From: Arthrobacter sp. 260 | Lineage (GTDB): Bacteria > Actinomycetota > Actinomycetes > Actinomycetales > Micrococcaceae | NCBI RefSeq assembly: GCF_013116745.1 | Contig: NZ_JABFOE010000007.1 | Coordinates: 146,049-210,048 of the forward strand | DNA: 64,000 nucleotides | Direction: 5' to 3' | The notes under the pieces: model-generated | The model's database searches: none | What the model was told of the DNA's origin: nothing | What the model saw: the letters and a program-made list of their open reading frames with translations, nothing else | Program-made: the position numbers and the translations under genes | Shown here: one piece after another, positions 34,244-43,090 of the stretch | Layout: each line of letters starts with the position of its first letter | Position numbering within the stretch: the stretch's first letter is position 1

Positions 34244-34268
34244 TCACTGTGCGGTTGCATCACAGTGA
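34244..34268. promoter_or_regulatory. candidate PucR operator
   Basis: TCACTGTG at 34244-34251 and its exact complement CACAGTGA at 34261-34268, nine bases apart, in the intergenic region between the divergent PucR and dehydrogenase genes. The match to PucR is by position only. Confidence 0.5.
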
Positions 34269-34384
34269 GCAAGAGTTGTTGTGCGCATCACCCTAGGCCG
34301 CTGATCGCGTGAAGGCGTAGGGTCGGCAGTGGATTTACGCTGCGACGGGCCCGTTGTGACCCGTCAGCCCATCAGAGAAAAGGG

Positions 34385-35824
34385 ATGAATACCGTGGTAA
34401 CCACCCTCCAGAACTTCATCAACGGCGAGTTTGTGACGCCGGCCGGCACCGAACTGCTGGACATTGTTAATCCGACCAACGGCGAGGTCGTGGCGAAGGC
34501 GCCCGTTTCGCTGCAGTCGGACGTTGACGCCGCCATGACAGCGGCGGCGCAAGCCTTCACCACTTTCAAGCACGTCACCCCGAGTCAGCGGCAGCTCATG
34601 CTGTTGAAGCTTGCTGACGCGCTGGAGGCCGCGAGCGATGAACTCGTGGAGGCGCAGCACCGCAATACCGGGCAGGTCCGTGACCTGATCGCCGCCGAGG
34701 AAGTGGCGGTTGGTGCCGACCAGCTGCGCTTCTTCGCTGGTGCCGCGCGCCTGATGGAGGGGAAATCCGCTGGCGAATACGTCGAGGGGCACACCTCCTA
34801 CATTCGCCGCGAGCCGATCGGCGTCGTCGCCCAGGTGGCACCCTGGAACTACCCGCTCCTGATGGCGATCTGGAAGATTGGTCCCGCGCTCGCCGCAGGT
34901 AACACTGTGGTCCTCAAGCCCAGCGACACGACCCCCGAGTCAACACTCGTGCTGGCGAAGCTGACCCAGGGCATCCTGCCCGCCGGTGTGCTGAACGTGA
35001 TCCTGGGGACCGGGGAGACTGGCGCTGCGATGGTGGACCACCCGGTTCCCGGCCTGGTGTCGATCACCGGATCGGTCCGCGCGGGCATCGCCGTCGCCAC
35101 CGGTGCCGCCAAGACTCTCAAACGTGCCCACCTTGAGCTGGGAGGCAAGGCACCCGCCGTCGTCTTCGCCGACGCCGACATCAAGAAGACCGCGGCGGCG
35201 ATCGCTGAGTTCTCCTTCTTCAACGCCGGCCAGGACTGCACCGCGATCACCCGTGTCCTGGTCCAGGATTCAGTACACGATGACCTGGTAGCCGCCATGG
35301 TGGCGCACACCGAGACGCTCAAGACGGGGAACGCCGACGATTCCAAGAACTACTTCGGCCCGCTGAACAACATCAACCACTTCAACGCGGTCAACGCGGT
35401 GATGGATGCCCTGCCGGAACACTGCAAGGTCGAGATCGGCGGCAAGCGCTCCGGCGACAAGGGCTACTTCTACGAGGCCACCATCATCACCGGTGCCCGC
35501 CAGGACGACGACATTGTGCAGAAGGAAACCTTCGGCCCGGTCATCACCGTGCAGAAGTTCACCACCGAGGACGAGGCAGTGGAACTGGCGAACGACGTCG
35601 AGTACGCCCTCGCCTCCAGCATCTGGACCACCGATCACGGAACGGCCATGCGCGTCTCCCGCGACCTCGATTTCGGGGCCGTCTGGATCAACACCCATAT
35701 TCTTCTCACCGCCGAGATGCCTCACGGAGGCTTCAAGAGCTCCGGTTACGGCAAGGATCTCTCAATGTACGGCGTTGAGGACTACACCCGGATCAAGCAC
35801 GTGATGAGCGCGCTGGATGTCTAG
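34385..35824 (+). CDS. patD: gamma-aminobutyraldehyde dehydrogenase
   Basis: NAD-dependent aldehyde dehydrogenase, 479 aa, oxidising 4-aminobutanal to GABA in putrescine breakdown. Residues: Asn155 (PWNYPL), Lys178 (LKPSD), Glu251 (ELGGKAP) and nucleophile Cys285 (NAGQDCTAITR); NAGQDCTA is typical of the aminobutyraldehyde branch. It starts a two-gene unit with gabT (16-bp gap), next to PucR and 3.3 kb from putrescine oxidase. ATG 34385 has AAAAGGG just upstream, close to the start. Confidence 0.9.
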   Translation: MNTVVTTLQNFINGEFVTPAGTELLDIVNPTNGEVVAKAPVSLQSDVDAAMTAAAQAFTTFKHVTPSQRQLMLLKLADALEAASDELVEAQHRNTGQVRDLIAAEEVAVGADQLRFFAGAARLMEGKSAGEYVEGHTSYIRREPIGVVAQVAPWNYPLLMAIWKIGPALAAGNTVVLKPSDTTPESTLVLAKLTQGILPAGVLNVILGTGETGAAMVDHPVPGLVSITGSVRAGIAVATGAAKTLKRAHLELGGKAPAVVFADADIKKTAAAIAEFSFFNAGQDCTAITRVLVQDSVHDDLVAAMVAHTETLKTGNADDSKNYFGPLNNINHFNAVNAVMDALPEHCKVEIGGKRSGDKGYFYEATIITGARQDDDIVQKETFGPVITVQKFTTEDEAVELANDVEYALASSIWTTDHGTAMRVSRDLDFGAVWINTHILLTAEMPHGGFKSSGYGKDLSMYGVEDYTRIKHVMSALDV

Positions 35825-35839
35825 AAAGGCAGTTTCCCT

Positions 35840-37216
35840 ATGACCACCCAAGCAACGCAGCCGCAGTTCCGGCTCGAGCAAAAACGCAAGATCATCGCAG
35901 ACTTCCCCGGACCGAAGTCCACTGAGCTCGCCGCCCGGCGTGCGGCGGTCGTCGCCAAGGGTGTTGCCTCAGGTGTTCCGGTGTATGTTGCCGACGCCGA
36001 CGGCGGCATCGTGCACGACGTCGACGGTAACTCCTTCATCGACCTCGGTTCGGGCATCGCGGTGACCAGTGTCGGGGCATCGGATCCCGCCGTCGTCGGC
36101 GCCGTCAAGGAACAGGTGGAGCACTTCACCCACACCTGCTTCATGGTCACCCCCTACGAGGGCTACATCGCCGTCGCCGAGAAGCTGGCCGAACTGACCC
36201 CGGGCGACTTCGAGAAGCGCACTGTGCTGTTCAACTCGGGTGCCGAGGCTGTCGAGAACGCGATCAAGGTGGCGCGTCTGGCCACCGGCCGCACTGCCGT
36301 CGCCGCTTTCGATCACGCCTACCATGGCCGCACCAACCTGACGATGGCACTGACCGCCAAGTCCCTGCCCTACAAGGGTGGACCTGCCGGCGACTTCGGC
36401 CCGTTCGCCTCTGAGGTGTACCGGCTGCCGATGAGCTACCCGTTCCGCGAGGAGAACCCCTCGATCACCGGTGTCGAGGCAGCCCAGCGCGCCATCACGA
36501 TGATGGAAAAGCAGATCGGTGCCAGCTCACTGGCTGCCATCATCATCGAACCCATCCAGGGCGAAGGCGGCTTTATCGTTCCCGCCGAAGGTTTCCTGCC
36601 CACCCTGGCCGCCTGGGCCAAGGAAAACGGTGTGGTCTTCATCGCCGACGAGGTGCAGTCCGGCTTCTGCCGCACCGGTGCCTGGTTCGCCGTCGACCAT
36701 GAGTCAGTGGTGCCCGACATCATCACCATGGCGAAGGGCATCGCTGGCGGCATGCCGCTGTCGGCCATCACCGGCCGGGCAGACCTGCTCGACGCCGTCC
36801 ATCCCGGTGGCCTCGGCGGCACGTTCGGTGGCAACCCGGTGGCCTGTGCTGCAGCTCTGGCCGCTATCGAGACGATGCAGGAGCAGGACCTCATCTCGCG
36901 CGCCCAGGCGATTGAGGAGCTTGCCACCTCGCGGTTCCGTGCGTTGCAGGAGGACCTCGGTGAAGAGTCAATCATCGGTGAAATCCGTGGTCGCGGTGCG
37001 ATGCTGGCTCTTGAGTTCGTGAAGCCGGGAACCAAGACCCCTAACCCTGAAGCCACCAAGGCCATTGCCGCGGCGTGCCTGCAGGAGGGCGTCATCATCC
37101 TGACCTGCGGTACCTACGGCAACGTGGTTCGGCTGCTGCCCCCACTGGTGATCGGTGATGAGCTGCTGAACGACGGCCTGGACGTCCTCGAGGCAGCCAT
37201 CCGCGCCGCGAAGTAG
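35840..37216 (+). CDS. gabT: 4-aminobutyrate--2-oxoglutarate transaminase
   Basis: Class III PLP aminotransferase, 458 aa, which converts GABA to succinate semialdehyde. Seen: NSGAEAVENAIK, the Asp270 in ADEVQSGF that holds the PLP nitrogen, and Lys299 in MAKGIAGGMPL. AYHGRTN and EPIQGEGGF are GABA-AT signatures. ATG with AAAGGCAG upstream. It follows patD and ends at a strong terminator. A succinate-semialdehyde dehydrogenase to complete the pathway is not in this window. Confidence 0.93.
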   Translation: MTTQATQPQFRLEQKRKIIADFPGPKSTELAARRAAVVAKGVASGVPVYVADADGGIVHDVDGNSFIDLGSGIAVTSVGASDPAVVGAVKEQVEHFTHTCFMVTPYEGYIAVAEKLAELTPGDFEKRTVLFNSGAEAVENAIKVARLATGRTAVAAFDHAYHGRTNLTMALTAKSLPYKGGPAGDFGPFASEVYRLPMSYPFREENPSITGVEAAQRAITMMEKQIGASSLAAIIIEPIQGEGGFIVPAEGFLPTLAAWAKENGVVFIADEVQSGFCRTGAWFAVDHESVVPDIITMAKGIAGGMPLSAITGRADLLDAVHPGGLGGTFGGNPVACAAALAAIETMQEQDLISRAQAIEELATSRFRALQEDLGEESIIGEIRGRGAMLALEFVKPGTKTPNPEATKAIAAACLQEGVIILTCGTYGNVVRLLPPLVIGDELLNDGLDVLEAAIRAAK

Positions 37217-37234
37217 CGCAACCCCGCATCCCCC

Positions 37235-37311
37235 ACCCCTCCGCCGAGTGGTCGGGTCTGGTGAGTCGGCCGACGCCGAACCCACCAGACCTAACGCTTC
37301 GGTGGAGGGGT
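37235..37311 (+). terminator. nested hairpin terminator after gabT
   Basis: The outer stem 37235-37247/37299-37311 is 13 bp with one G-U pair and is followed by TTT. An inner perfect stem 37255-37263/37283-37291 (GGTCTGGTG) sits inside. The outer right arm falls in the 3' end of the convergent XRE gene. The G-U pair favours plus-strand function. Confidence 0.75.
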
Positions 37312-37536
37312 TTTGCGTATCTCCAGCAGGTCCCCGACCTGACATTCCAGCACTTCGCAGATGGCCTGAAGGGTGGAGAACCTGATGGCCCGGGCCCTGT
37401 CGTTCTTGAGGACTGAAAGATTCACAATACTCATATCGACACGGCGACCCAGCTCCGTGAGCGTCATGTTCCGGTCAGCGAGGAGCTCGTCCAGCCGGCA
37501 ATGGATGTCAGTGGCCTCCGAGTCTGCGGGGGCCAT
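37291..37536 (-). CDS. XRE/Cro-type helix-turn-helix regulator (YozG-like)
   Basis: 81-residue DNA-binding protein, essentially one HTH domain (TLTELGRRVDMSIVNLSVLK, then AIRFSTLQAICEVLECQVGDLL). Small regulators of this type are typically encoded directly after DUF2975 membrane proteins, as here: the start overlaps the DUF2975 stop by one base (TAATG). It likely represses its own operon via the palindrome at 38189-38233. Confidence 0.88.
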   Translation of the reverse strand: MAPADSEATDIHCRLDELLADRNMTLTELGRRVDMSIVNLSVLKNDRARAIRFSTLQAICEVLECQVGDLLEIRKTPPPKR

Positions 37537-38177
37537 TAGATCAGCCCGTCGGTGTCGCGCTGCAGCCGGGAGCCGATATGGAAGGCCCCGGCGAATAGGG
37601 CGCAGAAGACTCCAGTGATCAGGGAAATCGAGTCAGTCGGACCGAAATAGTAGCCGGTACTGAAGGGTGCCTCCGCCAGGTCGATGCCGAGGTCAGCCAC
37701 GATCACTGTGTGCGCGTAGGAGAAAACTGCCGGCAGAATGAGCGAGCCAACAGTGAAGAACAGTGCGAGGACGCCTAGACCTGCCGTCATTAACCGTCCG
37801 AAAGGACGTCCACGCTGCACCCGCCGGGTGAGGTGAAGGAAGAACACCAACGACGCTGCAACGAAAAGGAATCCGACCGTCATGGTGGCCGCATAGGGCG
37901 CTATCGCTGCACCACCGACTCCTTCAACGCTCAGGGAGATGGTGTCGAAGTACGCCATTGAGACCTGTGGCCCCAGCCCGGCGACTGAACCCTCAGGGGT
38001 GACCGCTGGCAGATACAGTTCGGTTTTACCCTGCGAGGCCATTACCAGGAAAACAGTGAGCACGGCGAGGACGATCACTGTGAGAAGGCCAGTGATTACC
38101 TGGACGGTCACCAGCCCTACTCGTTCGACAGTCTTCAACGGTGTCCGTGTGCGGGGTGGGGACGGTGTCATGGTCAT
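37536..38177 (-). CDS. DUF2975 family membrane protein
   Basis: 213 aa with four hydrophobic spans (about 20-45, 95-120, 135-160 and 185-205) and a large outer loop. The arrangement matches DUF2975 proteins encoded with a small XRE regulator; function is unknown. ATG 38177 has GGAGG five bases upstream. The start is 12 bases from an 18-bp palindrome, so expression is probably tightly controlled. Confidence 0.82.
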   Translation of the reverse strand: MTMTPSPPRTRTPLKTVERVGLVTVQVITGLLTVIVLAVLTVFLVMASQGKTELYLPAVTPEGSVAGLGPQVSMAYFDTISLSVEGVGGAAIAPYAATMTVGFLFVAASLVFFLHLTRRVQRGRPFGRLMTAGLGVLALFFTVGSLILPAVFSYAHTVIVADLGIDLAEAPFSTGYYFGPTDSISLITGVFCALFAGAFHIGSRLQRDTDGLI

Positions 38178-38188
38178 GGGTTCCTCCA

Positions 38189-38233
38189 GGTAACTTAACG
38201 TTTATCAATACTAACGATAAACGTTAAGTTACC
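38189..38233. promoter_or_regulatory. 18-bp perfect palindrome upstream of the DUF2975/XRE operon
   Basis: Arms GGTAACTTAACGTTTATC (38189-38206) and the exact complement 38216-38233, with nine bases between. The AT-rich arms sit directly before the DUF2975 Shine-Dalgarno, in promoter or leader position. This is a likely operator for the XRE protein, although a terminator for the upstream TetR gene on the same strand is possible. Confidence 0.75.
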
Positions 38234-38273
38234 GATTGTCGATAACCTCTCGGAAACTGGTGCTGCGTTGGCT

Positions 38274-38936
38274 TCAGGTGGCCAGTTGAGCCTTCAGTCC
38301 GATGATGAGCGCTTCGAGTCCGATCGTGAACGCTGCATCGGCGGAGTCGGCCTGCGAGCTGCCGCGCACCCGTACGGCAGCAGTGAATAAGGGATAGTCG
38401 GGTCCCAGGCTGCCGGACTCGAAGATATCTTCCGGTGCGGCGACGTCGAACGCTGACCCGAAGATGAAGGACTCCAGAGCCACGATGGCAGGAATGATGC
38501 GGTCCTCCGGCCAGCCAGCCCTGAGGAATCCCTGGGTGACCGCCTCATACATTGCAAGGGTTTCGGGAGCACCGGTGACGGGAAGGACGGCGATCACCGA
38601 AATGAGTGGCGCATGGGCGGCGAATACGCCGCGGTAGGACCAGGCCCACGACCGGACCGCCTCATCCCAGGGTGCCTCAGCAAAATCGCTGAAATCCACC
38701 TGTGCCATCACCTGGTCTTCGACCCAGCGCAGCACTTCCTGCTTGGACTCGGCGTGGTTGTACAAAGCCGAGGGCGCAACACGCAACCGGTGTGCCAAAG
38801 CGGCCATGGTCAATCCCTCGTACCCCTGGCTGGCAATCAAGCCCAACGCGGCATCGGTGATCAGATCACGGGACAGTACCCCCCGTGGCGGCCTTCCTGC
38901 GCGGCGGCGGCTCACCGGAGACCCCACTGTTCCCAT
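38274..38936 (-). CDS. TetR-family regulator (likely of putrescine oxidase)
   Basis: 220 aa. The HTH lies near residues 30-55 (EGLTMAALAHRLRVAPSALY) with the following NHAESKQEVL. The C-terminal ligand domain includes FIFGSAFDVAAPEDIFESG, a TetR_C-like block. ATG 38936 has AAGGGG five bases upstream; ATG 38987 would add 17 residues. It is divergent from the putrescine oxidase gene, so that gene and the downstream stress protein and permease are the likely regulon. Confidence 0.87.
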   Translation of the reverse strand: MGTVGSPVSRRRAGRPPRGVLSRDLITDAALGLIASQGYEGLTMAALAHRLRVAPSALYNHAESKQEVLRWVEDQVMAQVDFSDFAEAPWDEAVRSWAWSYRGVFAAHAPLISVIAVLPVTGAPETLAMYEAVTQGFLRAGWPEDRIIPAIVALESFIFGSAFDVAAPEDIFESGSLGPDYPLFTAAVRVRGSSQADSADAAFTIGLEALIIGLKAQLAT

Positions 38937-39023
38937 GCCTGCCCCTTCGCCATCCCGTTGCTGGGGGTCAATTCTACTGCGCCCCATCACTGATCGGCCC
39001 TTTCCAAAATCGACGGGTATCGC

Positions 39024-39057
39024 TACAGTATCTGTAATAAATGAATGCCGTTCATTT
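39024..39057. promoter_or_regulatory. tandem inverted repeats between TetR and putrescine oxidase
   Basis: TACAG-TAT-CTGTA at 39024-39036 and AAATGAA-TGCCG-TTCATTT at 39039-39045/39051-39057 lie in the divergent promoter region. The second is the better TetR operator candidate. Confidence 0.5.
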
Positions 39058-39092
39058 TGTGGCCTGGGCCATACCGTCCGTGAGGGGTAATT

Positions 39093-40493
39093 GTGGAGCA
39101 GTTGGAACGCGACGTCGTCGTCATAGGGGCGGGGCCCTCGGGTCTCACTGCCGCCTGGGAGCTGAGCAGGGCGGGATTGAGCGTCGCCGTCCTGGAAGCG
39201 CGGAACCGGGTGGGGGGACGCACCTGGACCGACACGGTTGATGGTGCGGTGCTGGAGATCGGCGGCCAGTGGGTCTCCCCGGACCAGACCGCGCTGAAGG
39301 ATTTGCTGGCAGAGCTCGGGCTGGAAACCTATGAAAGGTACCGCGACGGGGACTCGGTCTACATCGGCGCTGACGGCACCAGCACCCGCTACACCGGCGA
39401 CATGTTCCCCGTCTCGCCTGCCACCGAGGCGGAGATGAACCGCCTCATCGAGTTGCTGGACCGGCTGGCGGCCGAGGCCGGCCCCGAGACGCCGTGGACC
39501 CATCCCGAGGCCAGGGCGCTGGACACAATCTCTTTCCACCACTGGCTCCGCGAGCAGTCCAATGACGAGGAAGCCTGCAACAACATCGGCCTCTTCATCG
39601 CCGGGGGGATGCTCACCAAACCCGCTCACGCGTTCTCTGCACTGCAGGCCGTGCTCATGGCCGCGTCGGCCGGCTCCTTCTCCAACCTGGTGGACGAGAA
39701 CTTCATCCTCGACAAACGCGTCGTCGGTGGCATGCAGCAGGTGTCGGAACGTCTCGCTGAACGTTTGGGTGACGACGTCGTCCTGTCCAGTCCGGTGCGC
39801 ACCCTGCGCTGGCACAGTGGATCGAACGACGACGACGGTAGCACCGACGGAAGCCACGTCACCGCCGTCTCGGACGCCGTCACCGTCAGGGCGCGCTACG
39901 CGATCATGGCCGTCCCACCGAACCTGTACTCACGGGTCTCCTACGAGCCACCCCTCCCACGACGGCAGCACCAGATGCACCAGCACCAGTCCCTGGGCCT
40001 GGTCATCAAGGTCCACGCGGTCTACACGACGCCGTTCTGGCGCGCCGACGGCCTCTCCGGCACCGGGTTCAGCGCCTCCTCGATCGTGCAGGAGGTGTAC
40101 GACAACACCAACCACCAGGACTCCCGCGGCACCCTGGTGGGATTTGTCTCGGATGAAAAGGCCGACGCCATGTTCCGGCTGGACCCGGCCGAACGGCAGC
40201 GGACCATCCTCGAATCAATCGCAGGTTTTCTCGGACCGCAGGCGCTGACCCCCGAGGTCTACTACGAGTCGGACTGGGGTTCCGAGGAATGGACCCGCGG
40301 AGCGTACGCCACCAGCTACGACCTCGGTGGCCTCCACCGCTATGGACCCGACCAGCTCACCCCGGTGGGCCCCATCCACTGGTCCTGTTCGGATCTCGCG
40401 GCTGAGGGCTACCAACACGTGGAGGGAGCGATCAGAATGGGTCAAGCGACCGCCCGCAACATCCTGAGCCTTACCTCAGCCGAAGGAGCATGA
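39093..40493 (+). CDS. puo: putrescine oxidase (flavin amine oxidase)
   Basis: 466-residue FAD enzyme that oxidises putrescine to 4-aminobutanal with H2O2 release. FAD motif VVIGAGPSGLTAAWEL, GGRTWTD, GGQWVSPDQ, and the C-terminal AYATSYDLGG and PIHWSCSDLAAEGYQHVEGA blocks closely match the Rhodococcus/Kocuria enzymes. Adjacent genes (patD, gabT, permease) fit. GTG start with GAGGGG upstream. H2O2 formation may explain the stress proteins in this locus. Confidence 0.9.
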   Translation: MEQLERDVVVIGAGPSGLTAAWELSRAGLSVAVLEARNRVGGRTWTDTVDGAVLEIGGQWVSPDQTALKDLLAELGLETYERYRDGDSVYIGADGTSTRYTGDMFPVSPATEAEMNRLIELLDRLAAEAGPETPWTHPEARALDTISFHHWLREQSNDEEACNNIGLFIAGGMLTKPAHAFSALQAVLMAASAGSFSNLVDENFILDKRVVGGMQQVSERLAERLGDDVVLSSPVRTLRWHSGSNDDDGSTDGSHVTAVSDAVTVRARYAIMAVPPNLYSRVSYEPPLPRRQHQMHQHQSLGLVIKVHAVYTTPFWRADGLSGTGFSASSIVQEVYDNTNHQDSRGTLVGFVSDEKADAMFRLDPAERQRTILESIAGFLGPQALTPEVYYESDWGSEEWTRGAYATSYDLGGLHRYGPDQLTPVGPIHWSCSDLAAEGYQHVEGAIRMGQATARNILSLTSAEGA

Positions 40494-41458
40494 AGCGCAT
40501 GGACTACATCGTCGGGTACACGGCTGACGAACGCGGCCGCGATGCCGTGAGCCTTGCCGTCGCCCTCGCCCGCCGCCAGGACGCGAAGCTGCAGCTCGTC
40601 ATGGTGATGCCCGAGCACTCACCCTTCAACGCCGTCTACCCGCCCGAGCGCGGGTTCGAGAGCATCCTGTCCGCCCAGCTGCAGGAGTGGCTGGCCGAGG
40701 GGCTGGCCATGATTCCCGACGACGTCACGGCCCGCGCGCATGTCATCAGCGCCGATTCGCAGGCGGGTGGCCTGATCGACGCCGCAGTGGACTCGGGTGC
40801 CTCGCTGATCATCATTGGGGCGAGTTCACGCGGGCTGCGGAAACGGTTCAACGTGGGCAGCGTCGCGGGGACCCTGCTGCACGCATCCCCGGTCCCGGTG
40901 GCCCTTGCGCCGCAGGGCTACCGGCGGCTCGACCCGATCACCCGGCTCACCTGCGCCGTCGGGACCAGGGCCGGTGCGGACGAGGTCATCGCCGTCGCCG
41001 TCGACTCCGCGGCCCGGCGGAAGCTGCCCCTGAGGCTGGTTTCGCTGGTAGCACTGGACCCGTCGTCGGGCGCTGACGGAGCCGACGCCGCGGCGGTGGA
41101 GGCAGCCCACGACCACGCCAACACCCGGTTGGCCGAGGCGGCCGCCTCGCTCGCAGCGGGAGGCCAGGTCAGCGTCGAAGTGGTGCGCGGGTCGACCGTC
41201 GAGGAAGCCATCGGCGCGCTCGCATGGGACGAAGGCGAGATCCTGCTGGTCGGATCGAGCCGGTTGGCTCAGCACAGCCGACTATTCCTCGGCGTGACTG
41301 CCAACAAGATCCTGCGGGCACTGACCGTGCCAATGGTTGTGGTGCCACGCAGCTACCGATCCGACGATATCCAGTCGCGCCAACCGGAGCGATCTGTCAC
41401 GAAGCGCTCCGATGCCGGTGAGGGCAGGGACGTCCAACCTACCGAGGTGTCGCAGTGA
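40490..41458 (+). CDS. universal stress protein, two USP domains
   Basis: 322 aa with two tandem Usp folds (about 4-145 and 150-295). Each carries a Gly/Ser-rich ATP-site loop: GASSRGLRKRFNVGSVAG in the first, VGSSRLAQHSRLFLGVTAN in the second. A hydrophilic 25-residue tail follows. It overlaps puo by four bases and the permease start by four, so it is an integral member of the polyamine operon. Role inferred as regulatory or nucleotide-sensing. Confidence 0.9.
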   Translation: MKRMDYIVGYTADERGRDAVSLAVALARRQDAKLQLVMVMPEHSPFNAVYPPERGFESILSAQLQEWLAEGLAMIPDDVTARAHVISADSQAGGLIDAAVDSGASLIIIGASSRGLRKRFNVGSVAGTLLHASPVPVALAPQGYRRLDPITRLTCAVGTRAGADEVIAVAVDSAARRKLPLRLVSLVALDPSSGADGADAAAVEAAHDHANTRLAEAAASLAAGGQVSVEVVRGSTVEEAIGALAWDEGEILLVGSSRLAQHSRLFLGVTANKILRALTVPMVVVPRSYRSDDIQSRQPERSVTKRSDAGEGRDVQPTEVSQ

Positions 41459-42978
41459 GCACTACACAGGATTCGCCCACCGGACTGAGCAAGAAGGGCC
41501 TGAGTTCCGGGTCGGTCGGGCTGCTGGGCGCCGTCGTCATCGGCGTCTCCTGCATCGCCCCCGCCTACACCCTGACCGCGGCGCTCGGCCCCACCGTTGC
41601 AGAGGTAGGAGTGCAGCTTCCAGCGATCTTCCTCGTCGGGTTCATCCCGATGCTGCTCGTGGCCCTGGGCTACCGGGAGCTGAACAATGCGATGCCCGAC
41701 GCCGGCACCTCCTTCACCTGGGCAACGCGAGCGTTCGGCCCGTGGGTCGGCTGGATGGGTGGCTGGGGGCTGATCGCTGCGACGGTGATTGTGCTGTCCA
41801 ACCTGGCCGCCGTCGCCGTCGACTTCTTCTACCTCATGCTCGCCCAGCTGACCGGGAACGAGTCGCTGGCCGACCTCACCCTTAACCTGCCGCTGAACAT
41901 TGCCACCACGCTCGTCTTCGTGGCCCTGGCCTGCTGGGTGTCCTACCGCGGGATGGAAACGACCAAGGCCGTGCAGTACGTGCTGGTCGGTTTCCAGCTG
42001 CTCGTCCTGGGCTGGTTCGCAATCGCCGCCTTTGCGCACGTAGCCAACGGCACCGCTTTCGACGCGACAGCCATCAGCCCCGACTGGTTCAACCCGTTCG
42101 CCGTCGAATCCTTCTCAGCCTTCGCCGCCGGGGTGTCCCTGTCGATCTTCGTCTACTGGGGCTGGGACGTCACCCTGACCATGAATGAGGAAACGAAGGA
42201 CCCGGAGCGGACACCCGGCCGGGCCGCCACCCTTACCGTGCTGGTCATCGTCGTGATCTACCTGACGGTCGCCCTCGCCACCCTGTCCTACGCAGGAGTA
42301 GGCGACGGCGAATTCGGTGCCGGCAACGTCGACAACCAGGGGAGCATCTTCGCCGTCCTGGCCGGGCCCGTGATGGGGCCGTTCGCCATCCTGATGTCCC
42401 TGACGGTATTGAGCAGTTCAGCGGCTTCGCTGCAGTCGACCTTCGTTTCACCGGCTCGCACCCTGCTCGCGATGGGTCACTACCGCGCGCTGCCAGCGAG
42501 CTACGGCAAGATCAGCCCCACCTACAAGTCGCCGAGCTACGCGACCGTCGCCGCGGCGGTCGCCGCCTCCGGGTTTTATGTGGTCACCCGCATTGTCTCG
42601 GAAAACGCACTGTATGACACCATTACGGCGCTCGGCATGATGATCTGCTTCTACTACGGGATCACCGCCATGGCCTGCGTCTGGTACTTCAGGGCTGTCG
42701 CGTTCAGCAACGCCCGCAACATCCTGCTGAAGTTCCTGGCCCCCTTGCTCGGCGGGGTAATTCTGCTGGTGATGTTCGTAAAAACCGCCACCGACTCGAT
42801 GGACCCCGACTATGGGTCCGGTTCATCGATCGCCGGGGTGGGACTGGTTTTCATCCTGGGCACCGGAGTGATCCTCCTCGGGGCAGTACTCATGGTGGTC
42901 ATGTACCGGGTAAATCCAGCGTTCTTCAAGGGCGACACTCTGCGGAAGGGGAGTGCACCTGCCCACGTCGAACGGTAG
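41455..42978 (+). CDS. APC-family amino acid/polyamine permease
   Basis: 507-residue transporter with about 12 TM segments. The first helix carries GVSCIAPAYTL, and WGLIAATVIVLSN follows; a cytoplasmic EETKDPERTPGRAA loop and SSAASLQSTFVSPARTLLAMG are APC signatures. Gene order (puo, Usp, permease, Usp) makes putrescine or a related amine the likely substrate. The start overlaps the Usp stop as GTGA. Confidence 0.88.
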   Translation: MSTTQDSPTGLSKKGLSSGSVGLLGAVVIGVSCIAPAYTLTAALGPTVAEVGVQLPAIFLVGFIPMLLVALGYRELNNAMPDAGTSFTWATRAFGPWVGWMGGWGLIAATVIVLSNLAAVAVDFFYLMLAQLTGNESLADLTLNLPLNIATTLVFVALACWVSYRGMETTKAVQYVLVGFQLLVLGWFAIAAFAHVANGTAFDATAISPDWFNPFAVESFSAFAAGVSLSIFVYWGWDVTLTMNEETKDPERTPGRAATLTVLVIVVIYLTVALATLSYAGVGDGEFGAGNVDNQGSIFAVLAGPVMGPFAILMSLTVLSSSAASLQSTFVSPARTLLAMGHYRALPASYGKISPTYKSPSYATVAAAVAASGFYVVTRIVSENALYDTITALGMMICFYYGITAMACVWYFRAVAFSNARNILLKFLAPLLGGVILLVMFVKTATDSMDPDYGSGSSIAGVGLVFILGTGVILLGAVLMVVMYRVNPAFFKGDTLRKGSAPAHVER

Positions 42979-43090
42979 AACCCCACCTCCTACCAGCAGA
43001 TCCATCCACTGTCTACAGCCGCGATAGGCTAGAGCAGATCTGCGGCGGTGATCCTAGGCGCCGGTCAGAATCCGAACCGGAAGGCGCCGT

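Noticed and set aside
38988..39857. Upstream extension of the TetR frame on the minus strand
   Set aside because: Antisense to the putrescine oxidase gene; TetR homology begins after 38936.
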